The position numbers were made by a program, and so were the translations under genes. This document shows, one piece after another, positions 1 to 8,421 of a stretch of DNA of 64,000 nucleotides (position 1 is the first letter of the stretch; each line of letters begins with the position of its first letter). Where the stretch lies: assembly GCA_003577275.1 (NCBI GenBank), contig QEVO01000002.1, positions 434,001 through 498,000 of the forward strand. The letters are read 5' to 3'. The notes beneath the pieces were generated by a model that saw only the letters and a program-made list of their open reading frames with translations, had not been told where the DNA came from and did not search any database. This DNA comes from Pseudomonadota bacterium (GTDB lineage Bacteria; Pseudomonadota; Alphaproteobacteria; Sphingomonadales; Govanellaceae).

Positions 1-315
1 GCCGATGCCGCGAATATAGGGCTGACCCAAGGCGGCGTTGGTGGTGAATACGAGACCCGGCGTACGGTACTGCAGATCGACCGTGGTTTGCAGACCGGAG
101 CGGTTAAACTGTTCTGCCGAAAATGCGGTGATGGCGATCGGGACTTTTTGCAGGCTTTCCTCCCGCCGCTCGGCGGTGACGATGACCTCCTCAATCCCCA
201 GCGTCTCCGCCTCCGCCGCCCAGGCTGGGCCAGCCAGGCCAAGGCACAAGGCGGCAAAAGAGGTGGCGATACCAATGCCGGCCCGGCTTGCACTCTGATT
301 GTCTCGATTGGTCAT
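1..315 (-). CDS. TonB-dependent outer-membrane receptor, N-terminal part
   Basis: Only the first 105 codons lie in the window; the gene runs off the left edge. Residues 1-33 look like a signal peptide (hydrophobic stretch ending in a Pro-Ala-Trp-Ala-Ala region). A TonB-box-like segment (IEEVIVTAERREESLQKVPI) starts near residue 41, followed by the start of the plug domain with a PGL motif near 86 and a YIRGIG motif at 100-105. Such receptors take up siderophores, vitamin B12 or other large ligands across the outer membrane, energised by TonB-ExbBD; the substrate cannot be read from this fragment. The ATG at 315 has an AGGGAG-type ribosome site about 9 nt upstream. A promoter-like sequence with two palindromes lies at 450-515, beside the tetR-family gene, suggesting repressor control. 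Confidence 0.88.
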   Translation of the reverse strand, partial: MTNRDNQSASRAGIGIATSFAALCLGLAGPAWAAEAETLGIEEVIVTAERREESLQKVPIAITAFSAEQFNRSGLQTTVDLQYRTPGLVFTTNAALGQPYIRGIG

Positions 316-449
316 GATTGGCGTCTCCCTTGATTATGTCTAACGAAATGTGCGGTTTTTTCCGTGCGCTTTGATCACGGCAAACCCCTTGCGGGAAGCC
401 GACCGGCCCCCGGAGTTATGCGGCCATACTCGCGCCGCAACAGATTTTA

Positions 450-471
450 ATAGTTATTCTTCTGTTACTAT
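450..471. promoter_or_regulatory. Palindrome O1, putative TetR-family operator
   Basis: ATAGTTA, 8 nt, TTACTAT: a near-perfect inverted repeat with 7-bp arms. It overlaps the -10-like TATAGT of the leftward promoter in front of the TonB receptor. The same geometry recurs at 494-515 and 1160-1181, on both sides of the TetR gene. Operator function is inferred from position and recurrence only. Confidence 0.5.
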
Positions 472-494
472 ACTTTTCAAAAAGGATAAATCAA
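467..494 (-). promoter_or_regulatory. Candidate promoter of the TonB receptor
   Basis: On the minus strand, TTGATT (489-494) and TATAGT (467-472) are separated by 16 nt, a good sigma-70 match, reading toward the receptor start at 315 with a leader of about 145 nt. Palindromes at 450-471 and 494-515 bracket it, which suits a repressor blocking RNA polymerase. Confidence 0.4.
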
Positions 495-515
495 TAGTAA
501 TTTTTCATTTACTAT
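494..515. promoter_or_regulatory. Palindrome O2, putative TetR-family operator
   Basis: ATAGTAA, 8 nt, TTACTAT: perfect 7-bp arms. It overlaps the stop codon of the TetR gene (512-514) and touches the -35-like element of the receptor promoter. It could also form a weak AT-rich hairpin at the end of tetR, but the repeat of exactly this arm and spacer size at 450-471 favours an operator. Confidence 0.5.
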
Positions 516-1123
516 CGTTTTTTCCAATCGGCAAAAAGCATCCCGATCCGGCGCGCCATGTCAGCAAAAAGCTTCTTGGCCGGAATTTCGTCATGGGTCA
601 GAAATATCTCGTAGTGCTGATTGAATACACAGAATATGACGATCGTGGCGTCTTCCAAATTAAGGTTGGGGTCGATATCGCCACGGCCCTTTAGAACCAG
701 GAGAAGGTCGCGAATTTGTTGCTGGGCGCGGCTGTCTGATTCCAGAACGGTATTGTTCAGCACATGCTCATTATTGGTGCCAAGCATTGAAAGCGCCCGC
801 AGCATCTTTCTATCGGACCAATCATTTCTAAGATATCTATATTTATCAATAAGTTCCGCCATGGCAACGCCGGGGTCGGCAGGCGGGTTGGCGATGATTT
901 TAGCAGCTTCCTCAAACGCCTTCTCCAGGCTGGGACGAATAATGCTTTCCAGAATGCTGGCCTTATTACCGAAGTACTTATAGACCGTAGCCACCCCGAC
1001 GCCTGCTTTGTGGGCGATCTCATCCATGGTGGCGCTGGAATAGCCAACTTGGCCAAAAATGACTTCGGCGGCCTTGATAATGGCTTCCCTGCGTTCTTGC
1101 TTGCGCTGTTCCCGTAATGACAA
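512..1123 (-). CDS. TetR/AcrR-family transcriptional regulator
   Basis: 203 aa, normal for the family. Residues 10-57 carry the TetR helix-turn-helix (IIKAAEVIFGQVGYSSATMD followed by a GVATVYKYFGNKASI-type recognition region); the rest is the variable ligand-binding and dimer domain, which gives no ligand. The start is TTG at 1121-1123 with a GGAG ribosome site about 8 nt upstream; the first ATG lies inside the DNA-binding domain and is too late. The gene is more AT-rich than its neighbours, as are both flanks, so it may have been acquired. It sits between the TonB receptor and the divergent CoA lyase; shared palindromes suggest it controls itself and one or both neighbours. Confidence 0.9.
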   Translation of the reverse strand: MSLREQRKQERREAIIKAAEVIFGQVGYSSATMDEIAHKAGVGVATVYKYFGNKASILESIIRPSLEKAFEEAAKIIANPPADPGVAMAELIDKYRYLRNDWSDRKMLRALSMLGTNNEHVLNNTVLESDSRAQQQIRDLLLVLKGRGDIDPNLNLEDATIVIFCVFNQHYEIFLTHDEIPAKKLFADMARRIGMLFADWKKR

Positions 1124-1159
1124 GGTGTAAGCTCCGGTTGGATCAAGCCCAATAAATTA

Positions 1160-1181
1160 ATAGTTATCTTATTTTTTCTAT
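1160..1181. promoter_or_regulatory. Palindrome O3, putative TetR-family operator
   Basis: ATAGTTA, 8 nt, TTTCTAT in the AT-rich divergent region between the TetR gene and the CoA lyase. It has the same 7-8-7 layout as the palindromes at 450 and 494, with one mismatch in each arm against ATAGTAA/TTACTAT. A lone ATAGTAA half-site follows at 1203-1209. Likely site for autoregulation and possibly for control of the lyase. Confidence 0.45.
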
Positions 1182-1329
1182 TAACAAAAGAAAAAGTTTT
1201 TCATAGTAAAGTATGATTTCTTCTACTTACATATTTTCTAGATATAAGTCCGGACATTTATTCTTCTCATCAAAAACCGCCGCCGCTACACTCGCCGGCG
1301 ATTCTTCCATTAGCTCCAAGGGCCAACGC

Positions 1330-2376
1330 ATGACCAAAACGCCGCGCAATTTCTTCAAGCCGCTCGCCATCGGCGCCCCTGCCCCCTACCGCGAGCTGCC
1401 GGTAAAAGTGGAGCGCATGATCCACTTCTTTCCGCCCCAGAACGAGAAAATGCGGGCCAAAGTCCCGGAAATGGCGGCCAAGGTGGATGTACTGCTGGGC
1501 AACCTGGAAGACGCCATCCCGGCGGACGCCAAGGAGGCCGCCCGGGCGGGGTTCATCGAGGTCGCACGCGCCCATGATTTCGGCGCCACTGGCCTGTGGA
1601 CGCGCATCAATTGCCTCAACAGCCCCTGGGTGCTGGACGATATCCAGGAAATCGTCGCCGCGGTTGGCGACAAGCTTGACGTGATGATGCTGCCCAAGGT
1701 GGAAGGCCCGTGGGACATTCATTACCTCGATCAGCTATTGGCGCAATTGGAAGCCAAACACGGCATCAAAAAGCCCATTCTCATTCACGCCATCCTGGAA
1801 ACCGCCGAGGGAGTGAAAAACGTCGAGGCCATCGCGGCGGCCAGCCCGCGCATGCACGGTATGAGCCTGGGGCCGGCGGATTTGGCCGCCTCGCGGGGCA
1901 TGAAGACCACCAGGGTCGGCGGCGGCCATCCTTTCTATGGCGTACTGGAGGATACCCGCGCTGACGGCGGCGCGCGCACGCTCTTTCAGCAAGATCCTTG
2001 GCATTACACCGTAGCCAAGATGGTGGACGCCTGCGTCTCCAATGGCATCAAGGCGTTCTATGGCCCATTTGGTGATTTTTCAGACGCCGCCGCCTGCGAG
2101 GCGCAGTTCCGCAATGCCTTCCTTTTGGGTTGCGTCGGCGCGTGGTCCTTGCACCCCAGTCAGATCGATATCGCCAAGCGCGTCTTCAGCCCCGATGTCA
2201 ATGAGGTCGCGTTTGCCAAGAAAATTCTCGACGCCATGCCCGATGGTTCAGGGGCGGTGATGATCGACGGCAAGATGCAGGATGACGCCACCTGGAAGCA
2301 AGCCAAGGTGATCGTCGACTTGGCCCGCCAGGTGGCGGCCAAAGACCCCGATCTGGCGGCGCTTTACGGGTTTTGA
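1330..2376 (+). CDS. Malyl-CoA lyase-like HpcH/HpaI-family enzyme
   Basis: 348 aa from the ATG at 1330. The reading frame is open back to 1213, but that extension runs through AT-rich promoter sequence and has no family match; ATG 1330 has an AGGG ribosome site and begins [19 protein letters not shown], typical of the L-malyl-CoA / beta-methylmalyl-CoA lyase or (3S)-malyl-CoA thioesterase branch. The TIM-barrel CitE-like fold shows in [18 protein letters not shown] (Mg-binding acidic region near 56-73), in an [14 protein letters not shown] segment with the conserved Glu, and in [13 protein letters not shown]. Such enzymes cleave malyl-CoA to glyoxylate and acetyl-CoA, or hydrolyse it, as in the ethylmalonyl-CoA or serine cycles. 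No other gene of those cycles is in the window, so the exact reaction is open. Confidence 0.8.
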   Translation: MTKTPRNFFKPLAIGAPAPYRELPVKVERMIHFFPPQNEKMRAKVPEMAAKVDVLLGNLEDAIPADAKEAARAGFIEVARAHDFGATGLWTRINCLNSPWVLDDIQEIVAAVGDKLDVMMLPKVEGPWDIHYLDQLLAQLEAKHGIKKPILIHAILETAEGVKNVEAIAAASPRMHGMSLGPADLAASRGMKTTRVGGGHPFYGVLEDTRADGGARTLFQQDPWHYTVAKMVDACVSNGIKAFYGPFGDFSDAAACEAQFRNAFLLGCVGAWSLHPSQIDIAKRVFSPDVNEVAFAKKILDAMPDGSGAVMIDGKMQDDATWKQAKVIVDLARQVAAKDPDLAALYGF

Positions 2377-2409
2377 CAGCCAACGGCGGTCTGATGCTAT
2401 AGTAAGGGC

Positions 2410-2913
2410 ATGGCATCGCCCAAGATTCTCGTCGCCTATTATTCCGAAACCGGCCACACCCGGGCCGCCGCTGAAGGCGTGGCCGCGGCGCTGGCGGCCG
2501 ATATGATGGAAATCGTCGCCGATGATTTCAGGTGGCCAGGCGTCCTTGGCTTCCTGCAACGGGGGTGGCGCGCCTTGCGCCATCAGGGGGCAGCCATCCG
2601 GCCAGCTACCCGCTCGCCGATCGATTATGACCTGCTTATCATCGGCTCGCCGGTATGGGTCGGGCATGTGTCGCCGCCGGTGCGATCCTACATGGAATCG
2701 ATTAGGGCGTGGAAAGGTCCCATCGCCTTTTTCGTCACCTTTGACGGACAAGGCGGACGTCCTACCTTGGCCGACATGGCGGAGCTGGCCGGCCGCCAGC
2801 CCATCGCCCGCATGTCGGTGAGTGCTAAGGACCGTCACGACGGCGACGATCACGAAAAAATCGCCAATTTCGTCGCCACCATCCGCGCCTCGATGGACCA
2901 GCCAACCGCTTAG
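2410..2913 (+). CDS. Flavodoxin-family protein
   Basis: 167 aa. The N-terminus has a beta strand followed by the FMN phosphate-binding loop (YYSETGHTRAAAEGVA, residues 10-25), and a second flavin contact region is seen in LLIIGSPVWVGHVSPPVRSY. This is a small flavin-binding redox or NAD(P)H-quinone-reductase-like protein, probably cytosolic. It begins 33 nt after the CoA lyase on the same strand with an AGTAAGGG ribosome site, so the two may be co-transcribed. Its stop overlaps the stop of the convergent membrane protein by 4 bp. The partner and substrate cannot be inferred. Confidence 0.8.
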   Translation: MASPKILVAYYSETGHTRAAAEGVAAALAADMMEIVADDFRWPGVLGFLQRGWRALRHQGAAIRPATRSPIDYDLLIIGSPVWVGHVSPPVRSYMESIRAWKGPIAFFVTFDGQGGRPTLADMAELAGRQPIARMSVSAKDRHDGDDHEKIANFVATIRASMDQPTA

Positions 2914-4166
2914 AAAAACAGCAAAACGACTCCGGCGGCAGCGATCATCGCCGCAAAAGCCGCCGCCACCGGCCAGGCCATGGCCTTGCCGCCGATGGCC
3001 GCGACGATGGAAGCCTTGACCAGAGTATTGACCGCCGCCGCCGTCAGCGCCACACCCGCCGCCACCGCCAACGGCAAGCCGAGCGACATGTTGCGCGCCG
3101 CCGTCAACGTCATGGCGTCGACATCGGTCAGGCCGGCCAGCGCCGCCACCAGATAAAGCCCGGGATCGCCGAGATAAGCGCGCGCCGCCGCCGACACAAA
3201 AAGGACGATGGCCAACAACGCGCCAAAGCGCAACGGCACGTCAAGATCAAAGGAGGTGGCGCTGAGTTCGCTTAAATTCACCGCGCCCTTCTCTCCTGCC
3301 GGCCAAATCCGCCACGCCGCCAAACCGCCAACCGCCGCCGCCACGGCCAGCGCTGGCAATAGTTTTTGCGCCAGCATCGGTTCGATGGCGGCGGCAACCA
3401 GCATCATGCGCGGCAGCATCATGGTGGAGCTGGCGATGATGCCGGACGCCAGCATCCGCCGCAATCCTTCCGATTTGCCGCCCAGCCGTGAGAAGCTGAC
3501 GGTGATTGCGGTCGAGGACGCCAGACCGCCGACCAGCGCGGTGAGCATGATGCCCTTGCCCGGCGCCGTCCACTTGATGGCAAAATAACCGATGAAGGAA
3601 ATGCCGCTGATCAGCACCACCATCCACCAGATCTGATAGGGGTTCAGCGCCGTCCATGGTCCATAGCCTTGGTTGGGCAGGATCGGCAGCACCACGGCGG
3701 AGATGACGAGAAATTTCAGGGCGGCGGCGAGCTCGTTTCTTTCAATGCCTTGCAGCCAGCCATGGAGCACGGGCTTTAACCCCAGAATAACCGCCGTGAC
3801 CACCGCCGCCGAAGCGGCAATGGTATAAAGCCCAAGCCCCGCCAGCATGCCGAGGCTATAGGTGATGAGCGCCGCGATCACCGTGGTGATGCCGCGATCA
3901 TTGCCGACGGGACGAAGCACGACCGCGGCCAGCACCAAGGCCAGCGCACCGAAGCCGAGGATCAGCACCAGTTCGCCCAAGACGCTGCTCAAAATAACGC
4001 TCAGGCCGCCGAGGAGCGCAATCAGCATGAAGGTGCGCAACCCAGCAAACCGGGTGCCCTCGCCGCGCTCGCGGAAACTCCAGCCGCGCTCCAACCCAAC
4101 GACGAAGCCCAGGGCCAAGGCCGCCGCCAAATTCTCGAAGGTCTTGATGTCGGCGATCTCGTTCAT
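2910..4166 (-). CDS. MgtC/SapB and DUF4010-family membrane protein
   Basis: 418 aa from the ATG at 4166, chosen over an upstream start at 4202 because AAGGGG lies 7 nt before it. Residues about 10-140 form the MgtC/SapB-like domain (FENLAAALALGFVVGLERGW, an arginine-containing first helix); residues about 170-415 are the DUF4010 multi-helix region. About 11-12 membrane helices are apparent. MgtC proteins are linked to magnesium limitation and acid stress; for the DUF4010 fusion no transport activity is firmly established. The gene converges on the flavodoxin and has no obvious operon partner. Confidence 0.8.
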   Translation of the reverse strand: MNEIADIKTFENLAAALALGFVVGLERGWSFRERGEGTRFAGLRTFMLIALLGGLSVILSSVLGELVLILGFGALALVLAAVVLRPVGNDRGITTVIAALITYSLGMLAGLGLYTIAASAAVVTAVILGLKPVLHGWLQGIERNELAAALKFLVISAVVLPILPNQGYGPWTALNPYQIWWMVVLISGISFIGYFAIKWTAPGKGIMLTALVGGLASSTAITVSFSRLGGKSEGLRRMLASGIIASSTMMLPRMMLVAAAIEPMLAQKLLPALAVAAAVGGLAAWRIWPAGEKGAVNLSELSATSFDLDVPLRFGALLAIVLFVSAAARAYLGDPGLYLVAALAGLTDVDAMTLTAARNMSLGLPLAVAAGVALTAAAVNTLVKASIVAAIGGKAMAWPVAAAFAAMIAAAGVVLLFF

Positions 4167-4225
4167 GCCAATTCCCCTTCGGTAAATTTCACGCTCTAAC
4201 AAGCTTCTACTAAAGGCTCTCCATC

Positions 4226-4309
4226 GTCATCGCGAGCCGCGATTAGCGGCGTGGCGATCCAGAAACTTCAAAACTGGATTGCTTCGCCCCTAAAGGGGCT
4301 CGCAATGAC
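4226..4309. repeat. Family B palindromic repeat, copy 1
   Basis: Starts GTCATCGCGAG and ends CTCGCAATGAC, with the inner arms GGCGATCCAG and CTGGATTGCTTCGCC. Related copies lie at 9669-9814 and 34214-34290. It is intergenic, upstream of the MgtC-like gene and after the beta-CASP nuclease stop. Likely a small non-autonomous palindromic element; it may also form an RNA hairpin in read-through transcripts. Confidence 0.75.
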
Positions 4310-4334
4310 TCGCATGGAGTTCTTCAACGGCATT

Positions 4335-5924
4335 CTACCGTGCCGCCTGGTTGATGACATCGCGAATATCTTGCAGAAACGCATGGCGCGCCGCATCATC
4401 CGGCAGACCTTGCAGAATGCGGTTGATGTCAATCATCGCCGCCGCATAATCGTTGTGCCAATCCAATTCCTCGGTCATGGCGGGGGTGGCGCGGCTTGGT
4501 CCCTCCAGCCAGTCGCAGCACTGGCCGCACTTCAATCGCGCCGTCTGGTCAAGCTGGGGGATGGAAATTTCCGGTAATGACCGTCCGGTCGCCAGCAGCG
4601 CCGCCTTGCAACCGTTGCGCGCCAATTCCTCGCCATGGGTGAGAAAGATATTGCCGCATACCGGCAGACGATCCAGGAGCCATTCAACCAAACCATTGCG
4701 GTCAGCATGCCCGGAATAGGCGTCGATTTTTTTCAAGCGCGCGCGCACCGTCACATCCTCGCCTTGAATGCGCACGGCCTCCTTGCCCTCCTCAAGCAGC
4801 CGACCGAGCGTACCCGGCGCCTGGTAACCGACCAGAATCACGGTGGCTTCCGGCCGCCAGAGATTATCGCGCAAATGGTGGCGAATGCGGCCGGCGTCGC
4901 ACATGCCGCTGCCGGCGATGATGATGGCGCCGCCCGACAGTCGCTTCAAGCGCTTGCTGTCGGCCACGTCTTCCAGAAAATGCAGGTTAGGCCGGCGGAA
5001 CGGATGCGGCGTGCCTTCTTTATTGATTTCCGTCAGATGGCGATCGAACACCTCCGTAGCGCGGATCGCCAGCGGCGAATCCAAAAAAACATCGACGGTG
5101 GGGATGACGCGATCGTCGAACAGGACGTCCAGATCATAAAGCAGTTCCTGGGTGCGCTCGATGGCAAAGGCGGGAATAAGAATGTTGCCGCCGCGGCGCA
5201 AGCCGTCGGTGACGATTTCCGCCAACTCCTGCCGTCGCGCCACCGGATCGCCGCCATTGCGCACCCGATCGCCGTAGGTCGATTCCACAAACACATAATC
5301 AAAGCCCTGCGGCGCGTCGGGGTCGGGATGGAAAACGTGACGTCCGGGGCCGATGTCGCCGGAAAACAGCAAGCGCAGCGCTCGCCCATTGTCCTGGCGG
5401 ATGCTCAGCTCGATAGAGGCCGAGCCCAGAATGTGTCCAACATCCCAATAGCGCGCCCGCACGCCCGGCAATATGTCGATCCAGCGTTCGTAGTCGACGG
5501 CCTTGACTTGGCCAAGACAGCGCTCCGCCTCCGCGCGGGTATAGATCGGCCGCACCGTCTCACGACCGCGCCGGCTGTTGCGTTGATTGAGCCGCTCCAC
5601 CTCCAACTCTTGAATATGGCCGCTGTCAGGAAGCACGAAGCCGATGAGTTCCGCCGTTCCTTGCGTCGCAAAGACCGGTCCCTTGAATCCGAGACGACAA
5701 AGTTTCGGAATGAGGCCGCAATGATCGACATGGGCGTGAGTGAGCAGCACCGCGTCAACCTCGCGCGGTTCGAAGGGAAACGGGCCGTAGTTCAATTCGC
5801 GCAGCGACTTATTGCCTTGAAAAAGACCGCAATCAACGAGAAGCGTGCGCTCGCCGACTTTGAGCCGATAGCAGGAGCCGGTGACAAACCCCGTCGCGCC
5901 ATGAAAAGTTACCTCCACCGTCAT
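4335..5924 (-). CDS. Beta-CASP metallo-beta-lactamase-fold ribonuclease
   Basis: 529 aa. The MBL fold carries the metal motif THAHVDHCG (His63, His65, Asp67, His68), a further histidine in DVGHILGSA and an SGDIGPG motif; the beta-CASP insert covers about residues 210-380 (FVESTYGDR, IIIAGSGMCDAGR) and an RMMBL-type motif is seen in DAYSGHADRNGL. This domain set belongs to RNA-processing nucleases (CPSF73/RNase J-like). A C-terminal tail after about residue 450 has an extra CGQCC cluster. ATG 5924 overlaps the preceding stop as TAATG and has AGGAAGG 9 nt upstream; an ATG three codons earlier leaves no room for a ribosome site. Third gene of a cluster with the PRPP-synthetase-like and AMP-phosphorylase-like genes. 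Confidence 0.85.
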   Translation of the reverse strand: MTVEVTFHGATGFVTGSCYRLKVGERTLLVDCGLFQGNKSLRELNYGPFPFEPREVDAVLLTHAHVDHCGLIPKLCRLGFKGPVFATQGTAELIGFVLPDSGHIQELEVERLNQRNSRRGRETVRPIYTRAEAERCLGQVKAVDYERWIDILPGVRARYWDVGHILGSASIELSIRQDNGRALRLLFSGDIGPGRHVFHPDPDAPQGFDYVFVESTYGDRVRNGGDPVARRQELAEIVTDGLRRGGNILIPAFAIERTQELLYDLDVLFDDRVIPTVDVFLDSPLAIRATEVFDRHLTEINKEGTPHPFRRPNLHFLEDVADSKRLKRLSGGAIIIAGSGMCDAGRIRHHLRDNLWRPEATVILVGYQAPGTLGRLLEEGKEAVRIQGEDVTVRARLKKIDAYSGHADRNGLVEWLLDRLPVCGNIFLTHGEELARNGCKAALLATGRSLPEISIPQLDQTARLKCGQCCDWLEGPSRATPAMTEELDWHNDYAAAMIDINRILQGLPDDAARHAFLQDIRDVINQAAR

Positions 5925-6811
5925 TACAGCCATCCTTCCTGACGCAACTTGTCCACCAGCGTCGGCGCCAGCGGAATGGAATTACTGACATGGGGCACGC
6001 CATCGCCCGAGCGCACCCGATCGATCCCCGCCTTGTGAAATTCGCGAGCGGCGGCTTCATCAAAGAGCGCGTGCACGCAGGCAACCTCCACGGCCGTAGC
6101 ACTACGCGCGCGCGCCGCGTCGGCGACCGCCAAGATCGTCGTGCCGGAACTGATCACGTCATCCACGATCAGCGCCGGCCGTCCTTTGAGATCAATGCTG
6201 TCCGGTAATTGCAACGTCACCGCGCGATCGCCATGGCGGACCTTGGCTCCCACCGCCCACCGAAGCCGCATTGGTGCGGCCACCGCCTCGGCGAGCGTGG
6301 CGGATTCTTCATCCGGACCCAGCACCACCGTATTGCCCGGCAAGGCCTGTCCCAGGCTTGCCGCGATGGCGCTAGCGCCCGAAACGGCGAGCGCCCGGCG
6401 GCCGGGAAAGACCATCGAGAAATGACGGGTGCGGTGCAGGTGCGGCTCGATGCTGACGATACGATCCACATAGCGCGCCAATACCTCGCCCATCACCTTC
6501 TGGCTCACCGCCTCGCCGGGATGAAACGCCGTGTCCTGACGCATGTAGCCAAGGTAGGGCGCAACCAGGGTGATCGATGTCGCGCCAGCATCGCGCAAGG
6601 CCGACGCCGCCAGCAACACCTCGAAAATCTTGGCCGTCGGCTGATGCAGAGAGCGGAACAGAAAAACCTCCGCGCTCGCCTCCTCCACCCGGATCAGGGT
6701 TTCACCATCGGGAAAGCGGTGCTCCTTGACCCAGCGCAACGTCAGCCCGGCGGCGGCGGCAAAGCTTTGCGCCGCATGGGCGCTGTCGGCGAAGGCGTGC
6801 ACCTCAGCCAT
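5924..6811 (-). CDS. Ribose-phosphate pyrophosphokinase-like protein
   Basis: 295 aa from ATG 6811 (AAGG about 7 nt upstream; overlaps the preceding stop by 8 bp). It has the two phosphoribosyltransferase-type halves of PRPP synthetase: [18 protein letters not shown] near 98-115 matches the conserved RQD region, and [15 protein letters not shown] near 220-234 is the PRPP-loop. It is divergent: the classic His-rich DLHxxQIQGFF segment is replaced by [16 protein letters not shown] and the KRR flexible loop is reduced to a single Lys-x-Arg. Canonical enzymes make PRPP from ribose-5-phosphate and ATP. Coupling to an AMP-phosphorylase-like gene suggests a specialised salvage role, perhaps with a different sugar phosphate. 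Confidence 0.8.
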   Translation of the reverse strand: MAEVHAFADSAHAAQSFAAAAGLTLRWVKEHRFPDGETLIRVEEASAEVFLFRSLHQPTAKIFEVLLAASALRDAGATSITLVAPYLGYMRQDTAFHPGEAVSQKVMGEVLARYVDRIVSIEPHLHRTRHFSMVFPGRRALAVSGASAIAASLGQALPGNTVVLGPDEESATLAEAVAAPMRLRWAVGAKVRHGDRAVTLQLPDSIDLKGRPALIVDDVISSGTTILAVADAARARSATAVEVACVHALFDEAAAREFHKAGIDRVRSGDGVPHVSNSIPLAPTLVDKLRQEGWL

Positions 6812-8318
6812 GAGCCGCCTTAAGGCCATCGGCGGTTACGATGGCGTAGCCGTTATTCTCGTTGGCCATGTTGAGGGCGAACAAGAAGTCCGCCTTGATG
6901 TGCGCATGAATGCGGTAAATGGGCTCGCCCGCCTGCACCGGATCGCCGACTTTCTTCAGCAAGTCGATGCCCGCGCCTTTGTCGATGGGCGCGCCGGCGA
7001 TGCGGGCGATGCGGGCGATGCGGTAGCAGTCGATGGCGCCGACAACGCCGTCGGCCGATGACATCACCTCATGGGTCAGCGGGCCTAAGGGAAAGGTCTT
7101 GGTCTGACGCCCTTGCGCCGCGATAATGCGCTCCATGGCGGCGAGCGCCGCGCCGCTCGTCAAAATCTCCCGCGCCTTGTCTTCGCCTTCGCCGCCGGTG
7201 AGTTTGGGATCGAACTCCAACAGTCGACCGGCGAGCAGGATCGCCCGCTCCCGCAAATCTGCCGGCGCTGCCGGATCATTGCGCAGCACCGCCATCACGT
7301 CGCGCGCTTCCAGCACCGGACCGATGCCACGGCCGATGGGCTCTGCGCCGTCGGTGATGACCACATCGACGCGAATGCCAATCTCCTGGGCGATGTGTTC
7401 AAAGAGCTTACGCAACCGGTTGGCGTCAGCGCGGGAGCGCACCTTGGCGGTCGGACCGATGGGAATATCAAGCAGGAGATCGGTGGATCCCGCCGCCACT
7501 TTCTTCGACAGGATCGACGCCACCAGTTGTTCCCGGGTGTCGATGCCCAGCGGGCGTTCCACGGAAATCAGGATGTCGTCGGCGGGCGATAGATTTACGT
7601 GTCCGCCCCATACCAGGCAGCCATTGGTTTCCCGAACGATGCGCCGCATGTCGTCCACCGCCACGTCGACGTTGGCCAGCACCTCCATGGTGTCGGCGGT
7701 GCCGGCAGGCGAGGTGATGGCCCGTGACGAGGTTTTGGGAATCGGCAGACCGTGGGCGGCGACGATGGGCACCACGATCATCGACGTGCGGTTGCCGGGA
7801 ATGCCGCCGATGCAGTGCTTGTCCACCACCTGCTCGACCCCCCAGTCGAGCCGGCCGCCCACCGAGGCCATGGCGCGGGTCAGTCCCAACACCTCGTCGG
7901 TGGTCATGAACCCGGCGCAGGCCACCAGGAAGGCGGCGATCTCCATCTTGGAATAACGGTGCGTCGCGATATCCTCGATGATGGCGTAAAGGGCGTCGGC
8001 GCTCAACACCTCGCCGTTGATCTTCTGGCGCACCGCATCGAGGCTGGCCGGCGGCTTGGCCTGGATGATAGACACCGCCGCCCCGCAGGGCATGCCGAAG
8101 CGCTTGAAGCCGGCGATGGAGAGGCCGATCTCGTCGGGCGCCACGATCTCCGGATCATCGGCGATATTGAGGGTGGCCAGCAGCCGGTGCCCGTCGGCGA
8201 TGATCTCGATCTTGTTGAGGGCCTGGAAGTCCTCCGGCCGGTAGGGCGTGCAACGACGGTTGAGAAAGGCGACGTTTTCGCCGTAGGTGTCGATTTCAAC
8301 GCACTTCAACTTGAGCAC
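6804..8318 (-). CDS. AMP phosphorylase / thymidine phosphorylase-family protein
   Basis: 504 aa, longer than E. coli DeoA (440) because of an N-terminal domain of about 85 residues, as in archaeal AMP phosphorylases. The glycosyltransferase helical domain follows ([18 protein letters not shown]), then the phosphate-binding region [20 protein letters not shown] and the [20 protein letters not shown] segment. Archaeal AMP phosphorylase converts a nucleoside 5'-monophosphate plus phosphate to base and ribose-1,5-bisphosphate; plain thymidine phosphorylase activity is the alternative. GTG start with GGAGGAG 5 nt upstream. First gene of a leftward three-gene operon with overlapping ends. No RuBisCO or ribose-1,5-bisphosphate isomerase is in the window. 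Confidence 0.82.
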   Translation of the reverse strand: MLKLKCVEIDTYGENVAFLNRRCTPYRPEDFQALNKIEIIADGHRLLATLNIADDPEIVAPDEIGLSIAGFKRFGMPCGAAVSIIQAKPPASLDAVRQKINGEVLSADALYAIIEDIATHRYSKMEIAAFLVACAGFMTTDEVLGLTRAMASVGGRLDWGVEQVVDKHCIGGIPGNRTSMIVVPIVAAHGLPIPKTSSRAITSPAGTADTMEVLANVDVAVDDMRRIVRETNGCLVWGGHVNLSPADDILISVERPLGIDTREQLVASILSKKVAAGSTDLLLDIPIGPTAKVRSRADANRLRKLFEHIAQEIGIRVDVVITDGAEPIGRGIGPVLEARDVMAVLRNDPAAPADLRERAILLAGRLLEFDPKLTGGEGEDKAREILTSGAALAAMERIIAAQGRQTKTFPLGPLTHEVMSSADGVVGAIDCYRIARIARIAGAPIDKGAGIDLLKKVGDPVQAGEPIYRIHAHIKADFLFALNMANENNGYAIVTADGLKAAHG

Positions 8319-8421
8319 GAACGCTCCTCCGCAACCATGGTCTTGATCTTAGCCATTGGCGATCCACATCCTTTTACATAAGGTAGCATGACTGTCATCG
8401 GCAAGGGACCAACAAAACGAC

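Noticed and set aside
1213..1329. N-terminal extension of the CoA lyase frame
   Set aside because: It runs through AT-rich promoter sequence with odd residue content, while ATG 1330 has a ribosome site and matches the family start.
4635..5942. Long plus-strand open frame of 435 codons
   Set aside because: Antisense to the beta-CASP nuclease, whose catalytic motifs are unmistakable; the opposite frame is an effect of high GC content.
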